Assembly (NCBI GenBank): GCA_024364805.1
Contig: CM044511.1
Coordinates: forward strand, 1,633,617-1,655,009
Source: Euprymna scolopes
Taxonomy: Eukaryota; Mollusca; Cephalopoda; Sepiida; Sepiolidae
Length of the DNA stretch: 21,393 nt
Direction of reading: 5' to 3'
Shown: piece by piece, positions 1 through 9,393 of the stretch
Position numbering within the stretch: position 1 is the first letter of the stretch
Layout of the letters: each line of letters opens with the position of its first letter
Translations under genes and position numbers: made by a program
The notes under the pieces: generated by a model
Told to the model about the DNA's origin: nothing
Seen by the model: only the letters and a program-made list of their open reading frames with translations
The model's database searches: none

Positions 1-164
1 TGTTTCCCCTGATAGTAGCCCCATACACCAAAGTGGCAATAATTGAATAGAAGTAATTCGCAATTATATTATTATTATCAGCTATTATTATTGTTAGATG
101 TAAAGTTTAAGAACATAGATAGGTTCAAGGCTCCTGAAATTCATAAGAGAATTGTCCACCAGGA

Positions 165-182
165 CCCCCCCCCCCCCCCCCC
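165..182. repeat. poly-C homopolymer (18 C)
   Basis: An uninterrupted run of 18 cytosines lies in otherwise AT-rich DNA. On the minus strand it is a G-run, which could slip in replication or form G-quadruplex-like structures. The length may be affected by sequencing error. Nothing nearby suggests a functional role. Confidence 0.9.
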
Positions 183-281
183 GAGTAACTGATATACAAA
201 TAAGTAACATCCACTTCTGGACATTGAATTGTCAATCTTGAGTACAGGCGTTACCCACAAAAGTCTGGTGAATTACTTTAA

Positions 282-536
282 TTTTATGACCTGGATTATG
301 ATGTAGATGGTTAGAAAATATTGTTTTTTGATCTTATGACCTGGATTATTATGTAGATGAATAGAATACATTGTTTCTTAATCTTATGACCTGGATTATT
401 ATGTAGATGACTAAAAAATATTGTGTTTTAATTTTATGACCTGGATTATGATGTAGATGGTTAGAAAATATTGTTGTTTTAATCTTATGACCTGAAAAAT
501 GATGCAAATAATAGAAAATATTTGTTTTTAAATTTT
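282..536. repeat. 50-bp minisatellite, five units
   Basis: The core TTATGACCTGGATTAT followed by GATGTAGATG recurs with starts at 284, 334, 384, 434 and 485, so the period is 50 bp with one 51-bp step. The first four units are closely similar. The fifth has drifted (CCTGAAAAATGATGCAAAT) and fades into flanking DNA after about 535. The regular period points to recent unequal exchange or slippage. There is no open frame across it. Confidence 0.93.
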
Positions 537-1034
537 AGGTTATTGAAAAATTAAAATAATAAGTGTTTTATGACAACACACGAAATCCTCCACTCTCTGA
601 AACAGATGGTGGCATACTAAATCTAAGCAATGGACAGTTGCAATCTGGAGGTCACTATAATGTATGGGCTTCAATATAATAATCAATAGATTTTCGTTTT
701 ATATTAATAAATATGAAATCTACACAAATAAAAATATTATATTTAAGCTTGTTTTAAGACTGGGCAGCGCCAACTTCCTCTACTGTATATTAGGTACAAT
801 ATAATAAACAATATATAATTGGCTTTCTAATAAGGAATAGGAAATCTTCACAAATTTATTTAAGGTAAGAACCCACAAACACTGCAAAGGGTTTATCTGC
901 CTCCGTTATGAACAGATCATTTTTCTAAGATTTTTTTTCATATATGGATTACATTAAACTGGGACGTCTTCATTGTAGACTTCAACAGTTTAATGTAATT
1001 TAATACCATTTAGCACTTGCTATAACCTATTTTA
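537..1034. other. AT-rich spacer, nothing recognised
   Basis: AT-rich sequence without an open frame of note, a homology I recognise or a clear tandem structure. It separates the 50-bp array from the old LINE end downstream. Confidence 0.6.
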
Positions 1035-1035
1035 C

Positions 1036-1400
1036 TGGAGAGTCACAACTTATCAAGGTCTGAAGGCCACTCGATGACACGGGTCAATGAGTGTAAGATG
1101 GTCAGTGAGACAACAGTGTATTAATAGTTAGTGGTGGAAGTTGTGTAGAATTTTTTATTTAATGGGATGACTCAACAAAACGTTCTTTATATTGGACTTA
1201 AAAGCGATTATGTCAGCTGGGAAGCTTGCATACAGTGCAAAGTTCAACAGGCAGGGAGATCTAGGAAAGTAAATTTGCTTAGGAAATTTGGGTTTAGATC
1301 TAGGCAGAGACAGAAAGTGGGGGAAATTGTGTACAGTGGCTGTATCTAGGCGAGTGTTTGTTGTAAATGTTTTGCAGGGAGCACTATAGATTATAGTTCA
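1036..1400 (-). mobile_element. Old Jockey/CR1-like LINE 3' end (RT C-terminus and tail)
   Basis: On the minus strand about 70 codons are open from near 1375 down to a stop near 1140. Recognisable blocks are TRLDTATVHNFPHFLSL and, near the end, FKSNIKNVLLSHP. They align by eye with the better preserved copy at 18.08-18.79 kb (RLAEYTVKNFPHSLSV and FKSNVNKFLINHP). The sequence beyond the stop also matches that copy's tail: on the plus strand CTTATCAAGG, then a GGCCACTC-like stretch. These are the last residues of a LINE reverse-transcriptase protein plus its 3'UTR, 5' truncated as is usual. This is the most diverged copy that still keeps its frame. The short plus-strand frame in the same place is its shadow. 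Clade assignment is by memory of similar proteins and tentative. Confidence 0.72.
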
Positions 1401-2410
1401 GTCTTATACCGCTCACAATATTAATCATCATCCAATCGTCCGTCTCTATTATTAATCGAGAGATTTTAGCTTTGCTATACGGCACAGTCATGTTGACACG
1501 GAATATCCATTGTCTTTCCAGACTGAACGGAGGCGTTTTAGTCCAGATGAAGACTATAAATTCAGTATGCTAATTTTCAAAGTATTACGTGTGCCCTTTT
1601 ATAACATAGTGCGTGGGGTGCGTGGAATGTATTTGCAGCAGCAAAGTATGCCGTGCATGTGCAGAGATTTGCAATAGCAGTAGGAGAAAAAAGCGCGTAT
1701 GCAAATTAGGAAGTGTGCACGAGAAGAGGAAGCAAAGCTGAGAGCAAATGCAACACTTTCTCGGAAAGAAACCAAATTCGGTGTCGAGGAAAATGGACAC
1801 AAAAATAACATGGACGAGAATGACTGGTTGCGACAAGCGTGGTATGGGAGAGGAAAACTGTACACCGGGTGAAATCAACATGTTAGAATGAGACACTTTT
1901 AAAGTGGTGCCGAAAATAATGGTAATGAATTCATTTATTTGTGTTATTTGTTTGTCCATTTGCAATAAACCACTTTTTTATTGAGCCAAGGCGATGAAGA
2001 AAATATATAATCCAAATGGAGAGTTTTTAATTTCCAAATGTATCCCTATGAAGCAATCCATAAAACACCATGAGGTAAACTCCATTATTTAATTTTAAAG
2101 TATTATATAAACTGAAACCTGAAAATATTTCACACGAAGGCAGTCGCTCACTTCGCCCACATAAGGAATATGCAGCAGAAAGCTGGTAATTACTGCAGAC
2201 ATTTTTAAGAAAAATATAGCCAAGGAAATCAATAGCTTATGATCGAAAGCCAATATTCCATGTCTCAAAATATTTCAAAGATAAAATGTAAACAGTGAAC
2301 ACTCAAAAGAGGCTCCGCTATCGTGAAGATAATATGAAGGAAACTTCCTACAAACATAACGTATATCTTTTCTGAACACATGTATCACATTAATGCATTT
2401 ATATACATTA
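1401..2410. other. Unassigned spacer with a GC-richer island
   Basis: Positions about 1600-1880 are richer in G and C than the surroundings and hold open frames on both strands. The minus-strand frame (1585-1965) is a low-complexity Leu/Phe/Ser/Cys-rich peptide. The plus-strand reading contains a charged stretch (REEEAKLRANATLSRKETKF). Neither resembles a family I know. No splice sites or start context favour either. The block may be an exon remnant or an unclassified repeat. Confidence 0.4.
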
Positions 2411-2561
2411 ATAAAATATTATATGTAAAACTATGGTTGGTTGGCTGTTTTTGTTTTACGGCATATCAACCTTTTCAGGTTATTTAATGCCGAATCCAAA
2501 GATTTTGAAGAAAAACATTTTTAATAGAATATACTTGTTGTTTTCAAGTCGGATTCTATTT

Positions 2562-2711
2562 AACCCACAGTTGGGACCCTAACAGATACTACCACTCCGG
2601 GTCAAAGTGGACCTGGGAGCAATGGCAATTAAAGGTTGGCTCAGCACTCCCCAAAGCCCGAAAGCTGAGGCCTCACCACTGGATATTGTTTAAGGTCATA
2701 TCCAGGACCTG
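2562..2711 (+). repeat. Dispersed repeat, copy A (inverted partner at 16.8 kb)
   Basis: This block contains TACTACCACTCCGGGTCA, GACCTGGGAGCAATGG and later GGTCATATCCAGGACC. The reverse complement of 16828-16952 carries the same blocks in the same order (TACTACCACTCCGGGTCA, GACCTGGGAGCAATGG, GGTCATATCTGGGACC), with a partly different middle. Length and sporadic presence suggest a SINE or a piece of a larger repeat. I see no convincing Pol III A and B boxes, so class is unassigned. The upstream stretch 2430-2510 (GGTTGGTTGGCTG...ACGGCATATCAACC) may belong to the same unit. Confidence 0.8.
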
Positions 2712-3530
2712 TAAAACTATGAGTTACAGATATTTCATCAGATCATGCAAATAAACACCCACAGATGATGTTCGAAAAGGAGTATAAATTTTAGTATAAT
2801 GACAATTTGGAATCAAACCCAGTAATATTTTTAAAAATTACAACAACAAAAAATTCCCATTCAACAAGGAATACAAAAATGTAAAAATTTATTCATGAAT
2901 TTTCAATAAAAGCAGCCTAATCTCTTGCTCAATTTCTGCCTTTTCTAAATCAAGTTTGACTAGAATCCTGACTTTCTCAGGCTTAACCTAGGTTTCGACT
3001 GTCCGGTTTAAAAAGATTAAGATCCTCAAGAAATGCACGTTTTTTTTTCAATATTTAAATTCCAGCTACCAGGCCCATAGAACATCTTCGATCCAGCACT
3101 CGGACATATGTTTAGTTTATTACGTTCTGGCTTGCTCAAAAACAGGAAAACCCACCCCCAAAATTGTGCCACCGAATTGTCTTCTTTCAAATGTCAGACA
3201 CATGAGGGCAAATACATCAACATGATATCACGTCGGGTATAAGGAAAATGAAAGAAAACAAATACTTTTATCCCATGATATTTTCCGTGCATACAGTTTG
3301 CCACTGAAATGAGAATGGCAGAGGTTAATGGAAAGCAGACAGATTCAACAAAGCAAGAAAAATGGAAAAGAGCACCCAAAAAATACAAATCGTTAAGTTT
3401 TATCATTTTTTTGGGATCCGATTTTTAGAATTTTTCTGCAGAACAATTAACAATTGAACGATGCTGCAACAAAACGTTACAAAAAGGAAATAACAGAATC
3501 ATGTGCCAGAAATGCGGCTTTATTATTTAG
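2712..3530. other. AT-rich spacer, nothing recognised
   Basis: No open frame beyond about 70 codons, no recognisable protein similarity and no clear repeat. The minus-strand frame at 3194-3406 is hydrophobic but unsupported by codon pattern or homology. Confidence 0.5.
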
Positions 3531-3544
3531 GTTCGTTGTGGTTT

Positions 3545-3750
3545 AAAACACAAGAGTGCCTTTCGAACTGAATAGTCACTGACAGACCACTCGTGGAATT
3601 TGGCTGACTATTCAGCGAAATACCAGTTAGGGCGTGTAACACAAGCGAACCCCTCTGGCTGAATTTTCATCGAAACACGGGCCAGGGCTTGAAACACAAG
3701 AAAGCTACTTGGGCTGAATGGTTTTCCGGCAAACTAAGTAAACACAAGGG
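3545..3750. repeat. Degenerate tandem block around AACACAAG / CTGGCTGAAT
   Basis: AACACAAG recurs at 3547, 3638, 3693 and 3740, and each interval carries a form of TGGCTGA or GGCTGAAT plus an AAACACGG- or AAATACCAG-like stretch. Spacings of about 91, 55 and 47 bases suggest a decayed array with a unit near 45-55 bp. It is much more diverged than the 50-bp array at the window start. Confidence 0.6.
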
Positions 3751-4460
3751 GTAACCCATGAAATAAATGAATCAAATATATGACATGAATATTTTAGTGA
3801 CAAGGCCATTTAAGTCCAATTAAAAGATTTCATTCAATCATCGTCCTTTTTTATAGAATATTGGAAACAAGAAATAGAAAATCACTAACTGAATCTTGGG
3901 TCGTCCACAAAGATGGTTTACTCCAAGCATACATGTCTAAATAGTTCATAAAGGGCAAGAAATTCCGAGTCTTTCAAAAACTCGGTTAAAGTGAGATAAA
4001 GTCGCTGTCAGCTGACCTTTGTGGGGAGGCAAGTTGTTTTATTTTAAGAGACAACGAATCCAATCTCATAAGGTTCTTCAGATGAAATACATTGCATCGT
4101 ATTTTTGTTTCCTCCCTCTTCCATGATCTTACTATCAGCTGATTGTCTTGTGCCATCCAGTTAAAGAAGCTGATTTCTTCCAAAATCCCATATTTAGTCG
4201 CTATAGGTTTCTTGCCATGCCATTCCACCAGCACCTTGTTTTGGTAACCAGTACTGTCGAACACGAATTAATAATCTTTCCATTATCTCCCTACTCAGAA
4301 ATGATTGCCTTGTGTCGCATCATTAGGGAGCAGGTTTCTTCAATATTATAATAATACGTAGCACTCTTAAATTCCTTGTAACACCATTTGGTCAACGCCG
4401 CTTTGCGTCTGTTATCATCGGAAACAAATCAAGAATTGCACAGAAATCTTATTTTTTTCG
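3751..4460. other. Unassigned region with short open frames on both strands
   Basis: A minus-strand frame at 3986-4264 reads as an ordinary-looking globular peptide (for example EWHGKKPIATKYGILEE, then FFNWMAQDNQLIVRSW). Its balanced composition is unusual for random AT-rich DNA, but I do not recognise it and a stop lies just upstream in frame. A plus-strand frame overlaps at 4148-4351. The stretch could be a decayed transposon or an exon of a minus-strand gene; neither is supported. Confidence 0.35.
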
Positions 4461-4466
4461 TTTCAG

Positions 4467-4579
4467 GTTCCCACGTAGCGTGTGAGCGTTACATCAATAA
4501 AACTCTGGCTTACGTGACGGGATCATCTCTTGCTATAGTGGCCGACCTTGACGGGTCGATACTACTAGTAGAAATCTAA
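4467..4579 (+). CDS. Possible terminal exon of an unidentified host gene
   Basis: A pyrimidine-rich tract ending in TTTTTTTCGTTTCAG at 4466 is a good splice-acceptor sequence. The frame entered in phase 1 runs about 37 residues to a TAA at 4577-4579. It includes YINKTLAYVTGSSLAIVADL and then DGSILLVEI. The alternating hydrophobic strands are reminiscent of a beta-propeller blade, but I cannot name a family. Downstream AT-rich DNA holds AATAAA at 4734, 5063 and 5074, which could end a 3'UTR. No donor or upstream exon is visible in the window, so this may be chance. The frame also continues upstream to about 4388, so the acceptor is a choice, not a necessity. Confidence 0.22.
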
Positions 4580-5250
4580 ACACACTAAATGAAACCAGAT
4601 TGAAGCAAATACCCATTTTTACTGATTGAAAGTTGCTTTATTTAAAGCTCGGACTAAAAGATTGGGTGTTCTCGTATCAAATTTTTCCCTCAAGATTGAT
4701 ATATTTCTTACAATCTTAAAACGGTTAATTTGTAATAAACCAAACAGAAACATAAGCCAGAAAATATTTTAATTTATTCTTTTAATTGACCCTACCTTCA
4801 TTAATTGTTTTGATTTGGGCTTTTAGGAGATTGCTTTTAAAAGTAAATTTAATGTTGCTTTAGGATTTTAGAATGAAGTATTTTCCTAATTCCTACAGTT
4901 TTTAACTGTCTTGTGACATAGATTCCTTAAAATAATTGTAAAAAAAAGAATATTTTGTACACAAAATTGATTTCCTATGCTATAAATCTCAGTTTTGCTT
5001 TATGGCCGAAGAACCACTCAGCAGAATAAAAATTGTGTTTTGTTTTCATGTGAAAAAATGTAAATAAAACTGGAATAAATAACATTTTTTACTGTTTTCT
5101 GAGTATTTTCAACAAATGCTGCGTAAAACTGACGAAAAAATGTCCATTTCATTTCATTTCTTTTTTTTCAGATATACCAAAATCTTTCCATTTGTAAATG
5201 AATAATTCATGGAAGGCACCGAAAGAATTTTTTATTACTCTTTTACAATT
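4580..5250. other. AT-rich stretch with three AATAAA hexamers
   Basis: There is no open frame of note. AATAAA occurs at 4734-4739, 5063-5068 and 5074-5079. If the preceding exon candidate is real this would be its 3'UTR. In DNA this AT-rich the hexamer is also expected by chance. Confidence 0.4.
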
Positions 5251-5372
5251 TTACTCTTCTATTGGACATAAATGAATAAAGGTGTGGCTATGTTGGAAGC
5301 TTGGTAATGAACCACAATTATTAGTAGGAAAACATTTTTCCTTGCTGTAGTGTTGATTAAAAAATAATGTTA

Positions 5373-5733
<361 letters not shown>

Positions 5734-5735
5734 TA

Positions 5736-7012
5736 TAAATACATACCAATTGCATCGTCAGACGTTAGCCATCTCAATGCTTCGCACCAACCTCATCATA
5801 GATATCAGGTCAATCCTCAGTGACACATAAACACCGTCTGTGAGTCCGAAGATGACTTTTCAGGCCAGCATTAGACTTGCACACATGGCGGACAAAGTCG
5901 TGCGTTAAAACGTTTTTTTATTACGTTGCTCCTGACATAGGTTTTTTATGGTTAATGTAACCTCCTTTTGAGAAGAGAACGCGATTACAAGCCTCACATT
6001 TCCAGCTCTTAAATGAAATGGGCAAAACCGACACGTTCCCTTTTCGAAGGCTCCCCAGGAGTATTTTTCCTTGCAAAACATCCTGAACCCCCTCCAACTA
6101 ACCTTCTCCATTAAGACCGGCGTTCTTTCAGGCTCTCCCAGTTCTAAACAGGAATCTTAAAAGCTTTAAGAGCGTCCTTTATACAATCCTTGAAACGCTT
6201 CTTTGATCGATGTTGAGGACGTTTCCCAGTCTTAAGCTCGCCGTAAAACAACTGCTTAGACAGCCTCACATCCTCCATTCGAACAACGTGACCTACCCAG
6301 CGCTACCGGTTCCTCATCACCATTGCTTCGATGCTCACACATCCAGCCATCCCAAGAATATCCGTGTCAGATGTCATTTAATATTTATAACTCGTCTGAA
6401 GCATTTCTGATTGAATCTCTCGAGTTGTGTTGTCGAACATTCAGACGAGTAAAGCAAAAGAGAAAGCACACAGGTCGAGAAACACTGCTCTTGGCTTTGA
6501 CAGCGATGTCACGATCACACCACAACCGCTTTTCTAGTATTCCAAATGCCGTACTAGCCATCTGGATTCGAAGACGTATCTCCACATCCAGAGAGTAATC
6601 TCTGGAGATTGTGGTACCCAAGTACACAAATGTGTCCACAGCATCAAGTCTATTTCCCCACACATAGATGTTTAGTTCAATGTATGTTGCGCCAGGTGTA
6701 GGGGTGAACATCACTTTAGTCTTCTTAATGCTGATAGTTAAGCCAAAGGCATCACATGCTGCTGAAAAATAATTCACTTTATTTTGCATATCACGCTCTG
6801 AGTGAGACACAAAATGACCGACATCAGCATAAAATAGATCACTAACTAGATCTCCAAATATTTGTGACTTTGCATTAAATTCTCTTAGATTAAATACCTT
6901 GCCAGGAGTCCTTAAGCGGAAAAAGACATCTTTATCGAAATCTTTAAATGAATATGAAAGAAGCACTGCGAAGTAACTTGAGAATAGAATAGGAGCCGGA
7001 ATATATCAACGA
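5736..7012 (-). mobile_element. LINE 3' segment (sense on minus strand): RT palm/thumb, C-terminal domain, zinc fingers, tail
   Basis: Minus-strand reading starts at about 7005 with PAPILFSSYFAVLLSY, then KDFDKDVFFRLRTPGKVFN, then the catalytic block LFYADVGHFVSH, where the usual FADD or YADD is YADV. It goes on through FGLTISIKKTKVM and YLGTTISRDYSLDVEIRLRI. After a frameshift it resumes at RWVGHVVRMEDVRLSKQLFY and KTGKRPQHRSKKRFKD at about 6300-6180. Near the end are two C2H2-like fingers: WKCEACNRVLFSKGGYINH at about 6000-5945 and a degenerate VCKSNAGLKSHLRTH at about 5890-5840. The last frame stops at 5810-5812. Order and motifs fit RTE-like LINEs of invertebrates. The 3' tail reads GGTATGTATTTATA. 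The copy is dead. Confidence 0.9.
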
Positions 7013-7361
7013 CAAATTTAAGCTCTGCATGCGTAGAAACATTCGAATGGCAGGGGCTAGGGTTCAAAAATGTGTTGATGTCTCCAAACTAAGAGATCCT
7101 AAAATTCGCATCGATTTGAATAAAAACCAAGCACAATTGAGTTTGCTGATATCCGAAGAACTTTTAAAGATCAGATATATAATTCTGGAGGGGAGATACT
7201 TGGTCTGAAGAAGTATGTACACAAAGACTGGTTTGATGATAATAATCAAAAGATAAAGGCCCTCTTGGGGGAGCAGAATGTTCTCCATGAACACTTTTGT
7301 AGTGACAATCTCAGAAACAGACCCATTGTCGAAATAAACTACAAGGAGCATGAGGCAGTTC

Positions 7362-7408
<47 letters not shown>

Positions 7409-8233
7409 CTTAGGAGAATGAAGAATATCTGGTGATCCAATATATCTGCAGAGGTGCAATCTGCGTAAGACTGAAAAGACACCAAATACCTATATATTCT
7501 TCTTAAGCATGTTTTTTGCCCAAAACCCGCTCCTTTTGTACCTTTTACTGTCCAAAGATAGGTCAACTCTCATCAAAGGTCCATTGAAAATCAGAGAGCG
7601 ATGGATGTAACACTTTGCTGATTTGTTTTTCAACCCATCTACTATCGATTAAAATGTTATTAGTGGCTTGCCTCAGCTTGACATACTTCATCACATGGAT
7701 AAGTTCCCCTCACTCTTTGAGGTTGTCTCTGCTATGAGTAGGTTAAAAATTGGGAAAGCACCAATCTTCATTCCTATTGAGCTGATTCAACATGGAGGGA
7801 TGCAGGTAGCTAATACATTACACAGGCTAATCAAAAAGTCTTGGATGGGTTTACCAATACCGCAAGATTGGATAAAACGCCGATTATCCATTCTCTACCA
7901 GAGGAAAGGATCAAAGACTGACTGCGATCATCACCATCGTATAACGATTCTTGAATCAGCAGGGAAGCTCATCGAATACATATGTGCGTTATCCATTGCT
8001 GAGACGCAACGCGGTTTCACTAAGGGTAGGGGCACTGTAGATATGATATTTACTGCAATGCTACTGTTTAAAAAGTGCATCGAACAACAGTTGTCACTTT
8101 ATCAAGTATTCGTGGACTTCACAAAGGTCTTCTAGGTAATACGTGGGAAGATTGGATGACCTCCTTCCTCTTTAGGATGCGTCAAGAACTCCACAAACAT
8201 ATGAAGGCTGGTGTTGCGTATAAGGGGCAACTA
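7013..8233 (+). mobile_element. LINE 5' segment (inverted, sense on plus strand): EN-RT linker and RT fingers to motif A
   Basis: Plus-strand reading begins with KLCMRRNIRMAGARVQ and VDVSKLRDPKIR. It then shifts frame to FADIRRTFKDQ and KKYVHKDWFDDNNQKIKALL, the usual linker between endonuclease and RT. After an (AG)n insertion come LRRMKNIWWSN, STLIKG and LPQLDILHHMDKFPSLFEVV. RT motifs follow: SRLKIGKAP, HGGMQVANTLHRLI, WIKRRLSILYQRKG, RGFTKGRGTVDMIFTA, and motif A as LYQVFVDFTKVF. The normal Asp after that block is lost to a stop. The last recognisable piece, after another shift, is MKAGVAYKGQL at about 8200-8232. No endonuclease domain is present. At least four frame breaks are visible. 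The piece ends exactly at a (CATA)n tract. Confidence 0.9.
7363..7407. repeat. (AG)n microsatellite inside the LINE
   Basis: About 22 AG repeats lie between the linker motif (HEAVLERE) and LRRMKN of the LINE. The GAG and AGA codons there (Glu-Arg) probably seeded the expansion after insertion. Confidence 0.95.
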
Positions 8234-8234
8234 G

Positions 8235-8284
8235 ATACATACATACATACATACATACATACATACATACATACATACACACAT
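8235..8284. repeat. (CATA)n tract, 3' tail of SINE-like copy 1
   Basis: Twelve or so tetranucleotide repeats. On the minus strand it reads (TATG)n and directly follows the 3' end of the SINE-like element, as a retroposon tail would. It also marks the outer edge of the inverted LINE segment. Confidence 0.9.
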
Positions 8285-8968
8285 GATGTTTGAAACGTCT
8301 TGTCAGACGAGTGCCACTCCCTCAGACACTTAAACTCAATGAGCCCAAAAATGACTTTTTTCTTATAGTGGTGAATTCACACGCTCAAGCAGGCATGACA
8401 CTGAAGATGGTCATTGAGATCAATTATTACATGCTTCCAGCATTTCAAGCCTCCATGCATCGCAACTTTTCCATCGCCACAGGACCACTTTTATAGACAA
8501 ATGCCTGATGATGTAACAGAGTATTAGCTTTGTACGACAGCAAAGTCTCTCTCTCGGTTCAAAATGTTGATATCCAGCAACAAGCAAGAGTAAAATAGCC
8601 AGCAACAAGTTAAACTGCAGACCAGCTTACTGTTGGTACTGGTCTCCCGCTTTATGTTTTTTTTAAATCAGAGATTTGCTTCTCCTAGAAATGTTGCCTT
8701 CACCACGGCTTACAGGAGTCCTCTCCACCCACACACACCCATACATACACACAAACACACACGGTGCTAGTTGGCCGTTGACCCCGAAAAAGGGTTCATT
8801 CGCCCTTTGTCAAGTCATGACATGTCATATGCTACTTGTACCATGTAACCCAGTACAACCTTCATCATGGTCGGGTCACCGGCGACTAAACTGGTACCCC
8901 CAAAGACTTGTTTGGTGAGGAGGGTTGCTAGTCCCCCTGAAGGATTAAAAACAAGACCTTCCAAAGGA
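8285..8968 (-). mobile_element. SINE-like dispersed repeat, copy 1
   Basis: Compared with copy 2 (9007-9393) this shares, in plus-strand order, ACGAGTGCCACTCCCTCAGA, TGAGCCCAAA, CAAAATGTTGA, AACTGCAGACCAGCTTA, ATCAGAGATTTGCTTC, GTTGCCTTCACCACGGCTTA and GTGCTAGTTGGCCGTTGACC. The repeat ends in a CATA tract at the low-coordinate side, so minus is taken as the sense strand. Copy 1 has about 130 extra bases near 8350-8500 that copy 2 lacks. It also extends 5' (8800-8968) through a block containing CCAGTACAACCTTCATCATG and GGTCGGGTCACCGG. No protein is recognised. A retroposon with LINE-type tail is the best guess; a piece of a LINE UTR is the alternative. Confidence 0.78.
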
Positions 8969-9022
8969 CATACATACATACATACATAAATACATGCATA
9001 GATACATGATGATGATGATGAT
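8969..9022. repeat. (CATA)n followed by (GAT)n, tail of SINE-like copy 2
   Basis: A CATA-rich tract with variants (AAATACATGCATAGATACAT) leads into five GAT units. In minus orientation this is the tail of copy 2, and copy 1 begins immediately after it. Confidence 0.85.
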
Positions 9023-9393
9023 TGAAGCGTCTTGTAAGACGAGTGCCACTCCCTCAGACATTTAAAATCCATGAGCCCAAATGCCTGAGGGAGTATCTAT
9101 ACAAATATGATGTTACAGAGTCTTAGCTTTGTACAACAGCTAAATCTCTCTCTCGGATCAAAATGTTGAGATCCAGCACCAAGCAAGATCAATATAGCCA
9201 GATACAAATAAAACTGCAGACCAGCTTAATGCGGGTAATGGTCTTCCGCTTTATGGTTTTTTTAAATCAGAGATTTGCTTCTTCTAGAAAGGTTGCCTTC
9301 ACCACGGCTTACGGGAGCACTCTCCACCCCAATACACATATACACACACAAATATATACGGTGCTAGTTGGCCGTTGACCCAGAAAAAGAGTC
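9007..9393 (-). mobile_element. SINE-like dispersed repeat, copy 2
   Basis: Same family and orientation as copy 1. By eye the copies agree at well over 80 percent in the shared blocks, including the poly-T tract before AAATCAGAGATTTGCTTC and the GT/CA-rich stretch before GGTGCTAGTTGG. Copy 2 is shorter: it lacks the extra block near the 3' end and stops at CCGTTGACCCAGAAAAAGAG, where a new CATA tract starts on its 5' side. Confidence 0.8.

Noticed and set aside
282-536. CRISPR-like array
   Set aside because: The 50-bp units are directly adjacent with no unique spacers, and the window is clearly eukaryotic.
1585-1965. 126-codon minus-strand frame, the longest that is free of simple repeats and recognised elements apart from the LINE
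   Set aside because: Leu/Phe/Ser/Cys-rich low-complexity composition; an overlapping frame is open over much of it in another phase. No family resemblance. Kept only as an unassigned region.
6210-6598. Two plus-strand frames of 66 and 91 codons
   Set aside because: They are antisense shadows of the LINE reverse-transcriptase C-terminal region on the minus strand.
8815-9072. Minus-strand frame including VLGYMVQVAYDMS
   Set aside because: It lies across SINE-like copy 1 and its neighbour's CATA tail; the (Cys-Met-Tyr-Val) section is microsatellite. It could be a relic of coding sequence in the parent element but cannot be assigned.
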